Below are positions 49,338 through 61,149 of a stretch of 61,149 nt of DNA, piece after piece (within the stretch, counting starts at the first letter, position 1; each line of letters opens with the position of its first letter). Below the pieces are notes generated by a model. It was given only the letters and a program-made list of their open reading frames with translations, made no database searches and was not told the DNA's origin. The DNA is taken from NCBI RefSeq assembly GCF_026151205.1, contig NW_026971786.1, positions 1 to 61,149 of the forward strand, written 5' to 3'. This DNA is from Bolinopsis microptera. Lineage: Eukaryota > Ctenophora > Tentaculata > Lobata > Bolinopsidae. The position numbers and the translations under genes were made by a program.

Positions 49338-50990
49338 TTGTATAATTTAATAATATAAGTGAAACAAATTTTTAGTGAAACAAATTTAAAATTTTATCCT
49401 TTATTTTACAATCATAATATAATAATATTTATAAGCCTCCGTTTTGAAAGTTTTAAATTTTAATACATTCACATTTCTATTTAAAATTCAATTTTATATA
49501 TAAGTCAATAACTGGCCGCCAAAGCCGCGCATTCTTGAAAACAGGATTAACTTGATTATAGTTATACGACTTTGTAAATTTAAAACTATCCGTGGTTTTT
49601 TCTTTAAAATAAATAAGTTATAATTTTACCTAAGTCCAAAGCCAGCTTTGAAAAATTTACTATTAAATCTAATCATAATATATCGTCAACTTTAAATATT
49701 TACAATGCAACAATTCATTGTAGCGCTAGATCGGCGAGATGCGCTACTGTGCCGCGCCGAGCTGCCATGAATTGACATCGTCAATTAAAACAATTCATTA
49801 ATCTGTAAACACGCGTACTCCAGCCCCTAAACGCACGCGCATAAATTGTTATGCGGCGCGGCTCAAGCCGCGCACGCACGTATTATTTTATACTGTTTGC
49901 TTTCTAATAAATATCGTGCCAATGTGTACGTCTAAATTATAAACGTTCATGTTTTGTGTAAAGTGAATCCAATTGGGACTAGTGACAAGGATAAGGACCC
50001 AAGTGCCTGTACGGCTTTTTCGGACCCCTGTGGACCACTACTCTTGAAATCACTCTACAACATTGAACATTTATATCTACTACGTCATTTGGCAATTATT
50101 GTCATTAATCTAACTTTCTAATTAATTGCCGAGGGGGAAGAGTAAACGCTTCACATTAAAATTCAATATACAAAATTCAAAACCATCAATACGGTATTAA
50201 ATATTATGGACAAATCTATAGATCTATTTCGTAGTCATATATTCACATGATTTGCTTTATATTATCTTAATACTGTAATGAAGTACAGTAGGATTTGTGT
50301 TTCGAGAAAGAAAGGTTGCGGTCAAATTATTAACAAAAGTAAACAAAAGTCCATCAGGGACTCCGTGGAGTCGAAAAAGGTACACGGCCGCTGTCTGGTG
50401 CTGCTAGGCATTTATTGATCACGATGTTTTATTGTATTGATTTATAATGATTCTATATTGTTCGTGACTAATCAAGTTCTAAGTGGAGGTATAAAGTGCT
50501 GCTTAAGATACTTCGTCATATCATGTCCAGTATAATGATTAAGATAGTATACAATGCAGTTTTAGTAGTTGACCCATACAGTTAAGTCCGTCATAACTCA
50601 CAATCGTTAAGTCGTCGGTCAATTGTCAAAGTCGTTGTGTGTTTATTCGTTGAGATAGCAGTAAGATAAGATGTTACGTGCGCGCGCGCGTTTAATCCCG
50701 TCGATGTGAGATGTGACAATGAAAACGCCATAGAATTATTATTTTCGCGCGTTACGTAGAGTGTACCAGTGTGTAATACTAGTTAACACTGGGTGTACAC
50801 TGAGTGTAAGTGTAAGTTTCATATACAAGCCGTTGAATATTTCCAATTTTGAGTGTATCGTGAGCATGTTTTACATAACAGTGCGATTGCTCGGTACTAG
50901 TGTGTTTGTGTATATATATATATATATCATTTGTGGAGTATGGTGTAAGTAATGTTTTTGGTTGGAGTGCAGTGGTTGTATGTATGAGAA
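49338..50990. other. Non-coding stretch with CpG-rich palindromic patches
   Basis: AT-rich DNA interrupted by CGCGCG-rich patches (about 49745-49880 and 50680-50700) and a short TA run at about 50915-50930. No gene is recognised. Confidence 0.5.
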
Positions 50991-51022
50991 AGATATATGG
51001 TCATTTTAGTAACTCACATAAA

Positions 51023-52425
51023 TCAGAACTTGAGCTCATTTGTGGCAAAATTAAGCTCACACCAATCAAGTGTATCATGCTTGAATTGCAATTCTCGTAA
51101 GGCAATTTTCAATATATTCTTAAACCCGTTTGTCGGAGTATTAAAACTTATCTTACTTGATGTTTGTCGACAGCTGTTCCACATGTAGGATGATTGGTAG
51201 ATGAATTGTGAGGATGGTTGTGATGTAATGAAATAATCCTCTCGTCGTGGTGACCTGTTAAATGATGAGTACAGTGATAATGGTTCCTCTAACTTATTAA
51301 TTTTGAATAGTTCTAAGAGACAAGTGTACTTGTACAGATTGTGGACCGTCAACAACCTGTGGGTTTTAAACAAGGGCTTGTAGTGTTCTTTTTGGTAAAA
51401 GTCCACCCCCAGTCTTTGCTTATCAACAGGTCGTGTTCGGGCACACGTTTTAAACTTCTCTAGGTAAGCTTCTCTATCCCCAAACAGAATTCTTATACAC
51501 TTTTTCTGTGTTTTAAAGATAGGTTCAAGTCGGTTATTGCTAATACCACCCCACACAGATATTCCAAATCCTAAATGTGATTCAAATAGAGTATGATATA
51601 AATCCTTATAATACTGCTTTGGGACAATGTGTCGTATTCTGCACAGCTTTCCTACTTCGCATTTAAGTTTTGAGTTAAGTGACTGCGTATGTGATTTCCA
51701 GTTAAGTTGGTCGTCAATAATAACGCCTAGAAATTTAGCTTCTTGAACTCTTTTAATAACTACATTATTTAAAGTTAGTATGTTCTCGTCATTTTCTACT
51801 TCCTCTTTGGCCCGTGAGGGTTTAAAATGAATAAAACAACATTTCTTAATGTTAATATGTAATAAGTTTAGTTTCATATACTTGTACACAAATGATAGAA
51901 CTTCATTTCCTTTTTCGTATAGTCTTTTGACACATGTGTCTTCTATAAATATGTTAGTGTCGTCGGCAAATAGTATAAACTTTCCTATAATTGATGAGTT
52001 ACGGATGTCATTAATATAAATAATAAAAAGTAAGGGACCAAGACAGCTCCCCTGCGGCACTCCATAGACTACTGGAAGTTTCTCGGAGTCTTCACCTAAT
52101 ACTGAGACATACTGGTATCTGTTCGACAGGTAACTTGCTATAAGGTTATTTTCATTTCCACGGATTCCATAATTTTCTAACTTATGCAGTAACTTTTCAT
52201 GTGATATTGTATCAAAGGCTTTACTAAGATCAATAAATATTCCAAGAACGTGTTGTTTTTTCTTGAGGCAAGATTCTACGTGGTTCACTGAGTAATTTAG
52301 GGCATAACTGGTCGAGTGATTTTTACGGAATCCGTACTGGTTTTCATATAAGGAGTTCTGTGAATGAAAGAAGCTGTATAATCTATTGAATATAATCTTT
52401 TCAAATAAATAAAATTGGAGCGCAT
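51023..52425 (-). pseudogene. 5'-truncated LINE reverse transcriptase
   Basis: An uninterrupted minus-strand frame from about 52425 to TAA near 51023. It shows ENQYGFRKNHST, GIFIDLSKAFDTISH, YGVPQGSCLGPLLF and LFADDTNIF, then the C-terminal part (AKFLGVIIDDQLNWKSH, VWGGISNNRLEPIFKTQKKC). This is the CR1/Jockey-type architecture. The endonuclease and the first RT motifs are missing. It is a different copy and subfamily from the elements at 30-39 kb. Confidence 0.9.
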
Positions 52426-52439
52426 CTTTATCTTAATAG

Positions 52440-55400
52440 GTTTTTAACCTACAATATGTGTATACAAAAGTATTTATATGATTGTTGTTTAATAATCAAA
52501 CATTACTTTAACATTTGAAGGTTTATAATATAGTTTATCTAAAAACATTTATTTTACAATACGAACATACTGCAAAATACCGAAAGTCACTATCTTTTTT
52601 AGTTTTGAAGTTAGGGCCTTCATAAAATTAGGACCATACTGCAATTACCATGACCAGGGCTTGATTGACGGTGTCAACCCATCGAGATCGTTGCTCTGCG
52701 AATAGAAGGAGTTCACATAGCCATGTGTGATATATGTGTATACGCTTACTGCGTGACGCGCTTGTTTCACAAGTAGAATATCTTTTGCAAGCGAGAGGGC
52801 TTTGATTAGAGCAAGCGAAGGAGAGCAACGATCGCCGATCTAGCGATAAGCATAATTGATAATTGAGAAGCATAATTATGCGAGAAGCATAATTGAGTGC
52901 GTGGCGCGGCATAGTAACGCATCGCACTACAATTTTAACAGTGGAAAGAAAATTTGGAAAGAAAAATTTTTTATTTACCACAAAACAATCAATACATAAT
53001 GTTATATTCATAAATAAATTCAAATTTCAATTTCAAACACATATACAGTACGCCGCGCACACAGCCACAATTTTCAATTGTTCAGAAATTCGTAGGTCAG
53101 CTGTAGGCGCCGCGCACAGGATCTATTTAATTGTTATCTTACAATTACATGTCGCATTTCTTATTTACTATAGCCAAAATTTCAGAAGCAAAATAATTCA
53201 AAACATATTTCTGTCGTTCACGCAGTACAGGCCGTGAGCACTGTGATCTAATTAATAGATCGAAAAATAATAATGGAGAAATTCCAAAAACCGCGTGCTC
53301 GTTATTTGTGATTAAATTGAGTGCTATTATATGCGCGCCTCTGTGAACAGCAGTACCGCTCAAGCATGAAGTACTACGCGGTACGCAGTTCTGCGTGAGG
53401 CGTAGACATTTGTCACATTTGTAGCACACGTTTCATTCAACTAATCAATTATGTGACATGTAATTATATTAAAGCAAAAAGAATATTAATTTTAGTAATA
53501 ATTGACGTAAACATATGTGTTTAAATAACATTTATAATCTAGCGAGTTACCAATAATATAATACTATTTGTTTGTATTATTGATTATATATGTTTACACT
53601 AGCCTATATTATGATGGAGATATACATTATATAATTGCTCCAATATTCAACACTGCTAAACAACAAATACCTACTCGCCCATCGATGAAGCAGTCGCCAA
53701 AACAAAGCTCAAAGTTAATATACCTTCGTACTTCGTTTTGGAAACTGTAGAATGCCAGTAAATAATTAGTGTTTCAATCGTGTATTCGATGGGCAAGCAC
53801 TCGCCACTCGAGGCCGAGACAAACGGCACCGGCTCCGCCCTGCAACCATGAAGTAATGTAAGTAGTAAGGCGGGGCGGTGGTGTGCGCCGTTTATACGGC
53901 CCACAGCACGAGACATTTTGAGCTCCAAGACTTAAGACTATAAAAGTTTCGAGTTAAACGTAGCGACTTACCATCGTCAGCCGTCAAAAATTTAGAATTT
54001 GTATGTTATAAACTCTACATCTGATATCAGTATAACATGTAATTTAGTTTGTTATTGGCTAAATTTTTAACTCGATTAAGCGATGCAGACGGATGAACTA
54101 GGCTCCCAGTGTGCATGCAAAAAATAAACATTGCATAATTTAAGAAATTGCATTGCATAAACTGATAAATTAATTTTCATTTATGCATTTGTATCCTTAC
54201 ACGTTACTTATGACCAAGCGCGCCTTTCCCAGTTCCCTGGCCCTATATTGCGCCGCGCCGCACTCCTTTTAACATCTTGTAAACATGTGAACGAATTGCG
54301 TTTAATAAACTACTTAGCTTTGATTGACGATGTCAACCCATTGAGATCGTTGCTTTGCAAAAAAAGCAAAGACTGTCGATGCAAATATTTGCAAAAATGA
54401 TAGTTTGCGCGGCGCGTCACGTCGAATTGCTGTGAAGTCCTCCAAGTAATTGCATCGCATTGTCCATTTGTAATTATAAGTTTTAACTTTTCGTATTATA
54501 TTATAGCTGTAGCAGCGGACAGTGTTTTACCCTGTTCTTTTATTTTTTTCTAATCTGATTTGAATTTGTATTGAAGGAAATTGACAATTAATGATTAAAT
54601 TAAAACAAACGCGTGCAGCGTACATTACATATAATTAAGGTTATACGCAAAGGTAACTTTTCTCAGCTGAAGTATGCATCATCTATTAACGAAGCTACAT
54701 TGGTAGACTTGTGTAAAATTCTATTTTATATTTTGTGTTTCAATTCGATACTATCATTGAATTTCATCAAAAGTTGTGGTTCACTTCACCGTACACCAAC
54801 GTAACAAATGATGACGGATGAATTATAAAAACAAATCAAATCAATTCAACTTTGACTATGTGGTCAAATTGTTACTTCAAACAGTATATCTTCATCATTC
54901 TTTCAAGTACTGAGAAAAGACAATTTTTTTTTGAGAAAAGACAATTTTATTATTTATCACCAATTCAATACATAATCAATAAATAAATATCCGAATAAAT
55001 TTGATTAAAAATTAAATGATACAAGTATGCTAGCAGCTAGCGCGCTTATATTTGATAAATATTCACGCTGTTAAAATGGGTTTTACCACACCGCCACTCA
55101 CATTAGCACAGTTGGTGAACGGACCCAGGCGCTGTTAAGCTTTTATGAGCCCTGGTTGACTGCTGAGAGTACTGTAAACTATATTGTTGACGGATGTTAC
55201 TCGTCTAAATTTCTTCGAAGTAGCGCGCGCCGCTTTCTTCTCGACAAGTGCTACGAAGTAGCGCGCGCCGGGCCAGACCATTAACAATGGTCAAACTATG
55301 AACTATATTGATGACAATAAGTTTGGCTAATCTAGATCATAGATTGTTTGATCTTTAACTTAGAAATTTTCACGTAATCTTTGATGTTTATTAAGTTAAA

Positions 55401-55544
55401 GGGTGATACTCGTAAAATATCTGTTCCATAGGACCGTCGACGAGTCCAACTCGGCGCGCGTCCTGGTAGGTTGCAAACCTACAATTATTAAGTTGTTTAT
55501 GCTTTATTATTACAGTTGTCATTTCATTTCATCTGAACTATGAA
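52440..55544. repeat. Mosaic of dispersed non-coding repeats
   Basis: TTGATTGACG-TGTCAACCCAT-GAGATCGTTGCT occurs at about 52660 and 54320. Arms related to the foldback element lie at about 52960-53050 and 53645-53710. GCGCGCC-rich segments with AAGTGCTACGAAGTAGCG occur at about 55240-55270. No gene can be supported; the ORFs here lack recognisable motifs. Confidence 0.55.
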
Positions 55545-55970
55545 GTGGCCACGGTGGAAGTTCTGTATTCTGTATTGATACAGAAATCTGTATACGCCTA
55601 TCATAATAATACAAACCTTTCATTTGATGTTGGCTCAGTGACATATTTAGAGAATCAAAATTTTGGCTGTCCTAATTGTACATTACTTATTTATCATTTT
55701 CAACTCCTTGGTCAACTCCCTTCGATGGCTGACTTTTTGCTTGGGACAAAGAAGGATCTTTGTTTCTCTACGAGTCCGACAACTACCAGTGTCGTAACGT
55801 TGCACAGTGCAGTGTGGTCAGCACGGCCCTTTGTTACGCCACTGACATTTGACAACTACTCAACAGGAAGAGTCACCTTTGCATGCCTTGCAGTGTTGTC
55901 TCAAATTTATATACTTGCAAATCTCCATCCTTGGCTTCCGAACAGCTACTTGTTCAACTTGACTCCCTGA
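55545..55970 (+). CDS. Unrecognised 141-codon ORF
   Basis: The longest non-repeat open frame in this area, with several Cys and hydrophobic stretches (FGCPNCTLLIYHF, VTFACLAVLSQIYILANL). There is no family I recognise and no splice context that links it to a neighbour. The first codon of the open stretch is not ATG in a good context. It may be a transposon fragment or chance. Confidence 0.2.
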   Translation: MATVEVLYSVLIQKSVYAYHNNTNLSFDVGSVTYLENQNFGCPNCTLLIYHFQLLGQLPSMADFLLGTKKDLCFSTSPTTTSVVTLHSAVWSARPFVTPLTFDNYSTGRVTFACLAVLSQIYILANLHPWLPNSYLFNLTP

Positions 55971-57108
55971 CGCAGTCTTTCTAGGGTGACTCAAGCAGAG
56001 GTAATTACATTTGTATTGTAATCCTCTTACTGAGCAACAGTTTGCAGAACTTTTCTCGGTTCCTGTAATAGTTTTGTCCGCAGATTGTAGACATTTTTTG
56101 CATTACTGAACTATACAATTTTTCCTGGATACAATTTTCAGAGCCTTTGAGGCAGAATTTGCAAAGATTGATGTCTAGGTAATAAGAAAGCAATATAATT
56201 AAATGTTTGAACTGTATCTTGCTCCTGTCAGTCCATATCATCCTTTTTGCAACAAGGTTAAGTCCCATCTTTCTTTATTCTCTAACTGTCGAATACTTAC
56301 TTGCTCTAAAGACTATCACTTAACAAATTCTTCTGCCAAACTCGACCATTTGTTGTCTAATTCTGGGAGCTTGACTTAGTTTGATGATCGAAGTATTAGT
56401 ATCTATGTAACCTGTATGCCCTTTTTTTGCACCCAGTATAATAAACAATTCCAACTGAGCTAAATCTTAACAAGAAATAAGATAAACTATGGACAAATTG
56501 AATAGCTTTTAATACCACCGTTTTTCTTGTTTGTTTCACATTTTTCTAGAACTACTTTGTGAACTACATTAATATGCCTCATGTGTTCGTTCAGCCAAAC
56601 CAATTATTATATAATAATGAAGTTTACGTTTCTATTTTAGTTAGTTGTTTAAATCAGGACACTCAGTATGCAACTTATATTGCAGTATCATTTTTCCATT
56701 AGTATTATATCAAAATAATGCCAGTGTAATCTTGCATAGCTGAAATGTTGATTCTCATTCAATAAAAGAATTATTATTAATTGAATTTTCAAACAAAGTG
56801 ATCGTAAATTGAGTTTAATACATTTTCGAATTCAGCTAGTATTATGATCCGACTAATAACTTGGCTGGGGGTTATCTTATTACCTAACATCGTATCAGGT
56901 AAATACTTGTCTGTGTTATATTTTATGGTATAATGACCTTCCTGAGTTTCAAATTCATTGAATTTATTTGTCATCAAAAAATATAAATCTCCACCATTGA
57001 TATCACTTAAATCTTTCAAAAACCATCTAATACAACAAACAGTTTTCTTAAAACCACCACAAGATAACTAAAAAAACCACAGCGTTCAAATGTGTGAGTT
57101 CAGTGCAG
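55971..57108. other. Non-coding or unassigned
   Basis: AT-rich. A minus-strand frame at 56789-57019 continues upstream to about 57070 (KKTVCCIRWFLKDL, then YTIKYNTDKYLP) but has no recognised domain. Nothing else is seen. Confidence 0.35.
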
Positions 57109-57262
57109 ACATCCAAAGAAGCAGACTCAATGAGTTGCAGCAAGTTTTACCTTTGTAACCAAGGCGTACCAGAGTCCCAGGAATGCGGAGAACAGGACAC
57201 ATTTGATGTGTTGTACAGGATGTGCCGCGCGGCTGAGGTCGTCAAGTCTTGCAGTTATGCTC
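57109..57262 (+). CDS. Exon encoding a chitin-binding type-2 (peritrophin-A/CBM14) domain
   Basis: Between a TGCAG acceptor (57104-57108) and the donor CTC|GTGAGT (57263) the frame reads SCSKFYLCNQGVPES, then QECGE, F near position 34, and a closing MCRAAEVVKSC. The C-x4-F-Y-x-C...C...C...C spacing fits CBM14 domains, which bind chitin in secreted or extracellular animal proteins. The domain is complete but stands alone; partner exons were not found within the window. The alternative acceptor at 57101-57103 is four to five bases earlier. Confidence 0.65.
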
Positions 57263-58518
57263 GTGAGTGTTTTTAGTTTTATTGCTTTATTTGTACATTT
57301 TTATGTGCCATGTTTGAATATTTAGGTTTATAGAAATTATAATAGTTTTTACGGGAAATCTTCACTTGCAATGACCGGCATTGTAAAATACTGCCATTTA
57401 TAATATAATAGTTAGCCACTTATATTAGTTAGACTTCCATGTCACTACTCCAAATCCACGGTAGATCACCAAATAAGGTTAAATGAAAGCGTTCCTGTCA
57501 TAGGCCATCGGGATTTGGTTATGACCACCATGCTTCTTGTCTGCCTTTAAAATCTATCTGCAATCGTTTCCCAAGCATGGAGAACATTTTATATCTACAG
57601 CATCAGATAAGCTCAAGTTCTTGCCATCATAGCATAGATATATAGATAAGATGACTTATCTTCGTTAGCTCAACCAAAAGTTCCACATCAGATTTATTGC
57701 TACATTTGATCTCCAGAACATTATGACTGGGAAAATAAATGAAATATTTAGTTTGGCAGGTAAACAATGTGACCAGGTGAATATAAATACCAGGCTTACA
57801 TATTTTCACATAGGTGCTAAATACTAACACAACCTTTACTGTCAGTATATAATGGGTTATGAGAACTTTATTCCAGGTCAAAGTTCTGATTCTGATTATG
57901 ACTTGACATTAGGTTCCAAATGAACATAGTTCTGACTTTAATCTCTCGCATTATTCACAATATTAGTACACTATGTACATGGTATAAAGAACACGGTGTT
58001 TTTGCAACACTCGCCAACCTGCCCTGTTTGGTAAAACTGTGGTTCTGTGAGGGAAACAAACCCATTCCTGGGCTCGGATTGGCTGGAACTCTAGTCACGT
58101 GGTCTAAATACAGTGATCTCATTGGTTGTTCATCGTGTTGTACAGGGTTATGGTTCGGTGGGGGAAGTCAGTGGGGTAGACTTCGGGTGATGTGATTGGT
58201 TGCTCGGTAGAATTCAAGAGATGTGATTGGTCGATAACATGTGATACGTCATGTGGCACTGTTTAAGAGTGTTGTATCGTATCGCTGTGCTTGGTCCCAA
58301 ATTTAAAAATTCGTTCCTGGAAAACTGCCAATAATATACCATTTATTTATTCGAAGGAATTAATAGTAACTGGTTTGAAACCGATTGCTTGAAATAAATA
58401 AAAAAGAGTGATACATAATATATCTGTCAAAAATCTACTAAAAACATTCCCAATTTACTGATTATAAGTTTAAATACTCAAGTAATATGCATCACTAACA
58501 TACCTCGTGTCTAACTCG
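57263..58518. other. Unassigned region after the chitin-binding exon
   Basis: Intron or intergenic. GATTGGTTG-type pieces repeat around 58075-58230 (GTGATTGGTTGCTCGG, GTGATTGGTCGATAAC). No further exon is recognised. Confidence 0.4.
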
Positions 58519-60562
58519 TTAAAGGACCAGTTAACTGAAAAAAAAGTTATCCTCATATTTTGACAGATTGTGACAAATAGCAAACTGAGCAACGAGTCGA
58601 AATTCCTAAATCTCTAACTGCTCTCTAACGCGTGTAATTAGCGTTTGTATTATTTTGGCGATGACGTCATAAAGTCCCTTGCGCGCACAGAGCAGCTCGT
58701 GAGACTGTATTTTACAGGTAAAAATGGACATAATACAATGTTTCTCCCCCAAATAACTCGAAAAGTAAGTGTTTTAGGGTACATGTTGCTTCATAAGTTG
58801 TATATAAACATGGCCATTCTGCACAATTTGCACTCATTCAAAAATCTGTTTGGCCTTCATAGCCCAATTTACGAGATACCCATATTTTTGCATGATTTCT
58901 GGAACCGGAAATCAGTTTTTCGCCAATAACTGAAAAAGTAAGCACTTTAAGGCATCTGTTTCTTCGTAAGTCATATATTAATATGCTAATTGCAGTTCTT
59001 TTGCACCCTGTCTAAAGACTCTATCACGATCCTATCGAAAATGGGCTCAGCACCACGCCCAAAATGGTTTTTGGCGAATTTCTCGAAAAGTAAGGATTTT
59101 AGGCCATGTGTTGCTCAATAACTCCTATATAAACTTGCATATGCGGCTTCGTTTAAGCCTATTTTGAAGTCTCCACGACCTTCAGAAGCAAAGGGTCGGT
59201 TACGTTATTGGGTCAATATCGGCGTGGTCAATATGTCTCCAACCGAAAATCCTTTATTCATACTTTTGGGAAGGTCTTTGCAAAATTTCGTGAGTATACG
59301 AAAATTTGCAGGTTCAATTCCATAAATGTCCATAAATGACTGGACTACACAAGTTTAGAGTTAACTTTAGAGAAACTCATAAATCATTATTATCTAAAAT
59401 TAAGCTGTCAGTGTCCATGATCAACCTATGGCTACAATGTTTTACGTGAAAATTGAAATGTAAAAATCAGGAGTAATATAAAAAGTGTATTTTTAGATTA
59501 AAGTGCTATCTCATAGTTTAAGAATTGTATAGATTAACGTTTGTCGTTTAGCCATCTAAGAATCGATCGTGCCGTAATATATATGGCCAAAGAATAATAG
59601 GGTCTTGGAAATTCTATAGTTGTTGAGTGGGTCGATTGACTGAACACGTTTGCACTAATTGGTATTTAATTTTATGATCATACAAGTAGGACGATAACTA
59701 GGTAAGTCAAATTCAAAACACTCCGCTCACTGTACACTCCAATCAGTATTTAGTAGACCGGGTATTTTTCGGTTCCCACGGCACCGTTCTGATAGGAGCT
59801 ACTTCTACTAATGGTCCCATGGGAACGGCCGTAAAATAGCCAGACTTCTTGTCTCCTGTACTGTCTGGCACGTGTGGATTAAAGTAAGAGATTTCGCTAT
59901 GCTAAAAATATAATTGCTCTCGGAACTATGTCTTTTACAGCGAACCATTCGACTGCTCGCATTCTTCCGAACAACTGTAATATTATATTACAGAGTTACA
60001 CTCTGATCAGCTATATTTAATATATAGCACATTATTTTGTGTATTAGTTTCATGTACTGGGGAAAAATAATCGGTACAGTCTCCCTTCGTTTGTAATGAA
60101 GCAATGAAAACAATCCAAAATTATCACATATGACATAACTTGTAATAGCAGAAACTTTCTAACCGTACATTCACCCGCCACTGTTCAAGAACTTATGTCA
60201 CTGTTTAAAATCCTGACGTGAGCACTGTACATCCAATCAGCTATTCATATAGTTAGGGTGATAGCCAAAACTATAAGGATTTTGTAGAACTAGGGAAATA
60301 GTCATAACTCTAAAATTTGAGTGAGTTACACGTGTTTTATTGACGATGATAAACATTTGTGCATTGTATTACGCTATGCAAGCGCGCACTGAGGGACTTT
60401 ATGACGTCACGCGGCCACAACTTATTATTGCAATAACACGCGTTACACGTACGCTAGAGAGTTAGTTCTTTCGGCGATACGATTCTTTACCAGTTTGTCA
60501 CAGCTGATTTAAATCTTAGCCAAATTGGAGACTACAAATTTTTCAGTTAACTGGTCCTTTAA
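58519..60562. mobile_element. TTAA-flanked 2.0-kb MITE
   Basis: The element 58523-60558 has inverted ends AGGACCAGTTAACTGAAAAA and TTAA on both sides (58519-58522, 60559-60562). A second inverted pair inside (ATGACGTCATAAAGTCCCT at about 58660 and its complement near 60395) shows long, gapped arms with CRE-like ATGACGTCAT and ACGCGTGT. Between 58750 and 59150 a roughly 160-bp degenerate unit with CTCGAAAAGTAAG and TTTTAGG occurs three times. No transposase is seen. Confidence 0.85.
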
Positions 60563-61149
60563 ATAGAACCCCCATTTACTGTGAACTCCCAACTACAGTC
60601 TTGAAAAATTGCCCAAATTTCCCTTACCCAAGAGTTCTGTTAACTCACCTGGATTTAACCACATAACCAAACTAACCCAATCTAAGCAGACTCTCTACTT
60701 CAAGTTGATTATATTATAATATACTTGGCACCCACTGTGGAAGCTGTAAAATGTGGACTTTTTACGAACTATCGAGCGTTTTACCATGTAAGGTTTAATC
60801 ACATGCGATCCTGTCAGTCTTTGACATTTTGTTAACTTCTTTAAAATACCGAGACATATTAGGTCTTAAGAGGCATTGACCCACACTCACTCGGTTAGTT
60901 GCTTGGTAATTGCCTGTATTATTCATAGAGTGACATCTATTAAACTTTAATTATGAGCATGCCACTTTCTGCAAGAAATATACATTTTTTGCCCAAAATA
61001 ACACTGTTGAAGCCATGTGTGAACTAAACTTTGTGTACTCATGTGTTTTAAGATAGTCGTGCTGGTGAACTGCATGATAGCTGTAAGTTATGATTTCTAC
61101 TTTACGAGGAATGAAACGCAGGTTTAAACTGTCTTCATAATGTCATCTC
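60563..61149. other. Right end of the window, no gene seen
   Basis: AT-rich sequence without recognised coding region, tandem repeat or inverted repeat. Confidence 0.4.

Noticed and set aside
57920-58195. 91-codon ORF near the chitin-binding exon
   Set aside because: Covers small GATTGGTTG-type repeats; no domain and no splice sites in phase with the chitin-binding exon.

Overview
This is nuclear DNA from an animal, AT-rich, intron-rich and packed with transposons. Three conserved animal genes can be assembled exon by exon with GT-AG introns and consistent phases. They are an LMX1-type LIM-homeobox gene (+ strand, about 1773-9278), an SLC25A42-like mitochondrial carrier (- strand, 15129-17987, seven exons, 298 aa) and muskelin (- strand, 20030-28821, eight coding exons, 708 aa). 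An isolated chitin-binding (peritrophin-type) exon lies near 57.1 kb. The gene content, the CR1-type LINE with a zinc-finger ORF1 and the Ty3/gypsy element point to a metazoan, probably an invertebrate. I cannot name the phylum.

Layout. 1-10.3 kb: the LMX1 gene, whose introns are filled with tandem arrays (a long CT run, an 18-bp, a degenerate and an 11-bp array) ending almost at the 3' splice sites. 10.3-14.7 kb: an imperfect palindrome of about 3.1 kb flanked by 654-bp direct repeats; its loop holds a small element built of GACAATTGACCCC iterons around a TCAGGG array, and a LINE ORF1 remnant. 15.1-18 kb: SLC25A42-like gene with a 768-bp TA-flanked MITE in an intron. 20.0-28.8 kb: muskelin, whose 3.2-kb seventh intron holds two or three stacked TA-flanked MITEs. 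29.0-46.8 kb: a Ty3/gypsy-like LTR retrotransposon with unusually short, almost identical 90-bp LTRs and a 5-bp target duplication, starting 217 bp upstream of the muskelin ATG. Its protease region is split by about 11.8 kb of nested DNA: a near full-length CR1-like LINE, a TTAA-flanked MITE, a ~120-bp satellite, a 5'-truncated second LINE and a 2.3-kb minisatellite. 47.3-61.1 kb: a foldback element, a third LINE fragment, CpG-rich palindromic repeats, the chitin-binding exon and a 2.0-kb TTAA-flanked MITE.

Most notable points: (1) CTAAC (branch-point-like) motifs repeated tens of times just upstream of several LMX1 exons; (2) a textbook A AAA AAC heptamer joining ORF1 and ORF2 of the LINE in the -1 frame; (3) the 90-bp-LTR retrotransposon beside muskelin; (4) the direct-repeat/palindrome composite carrying two diverged copies of a small ORF; (5) four one-base frame changes in otherwise conserved LMX1 exons, while the two neighbouring genes read through cleanly.
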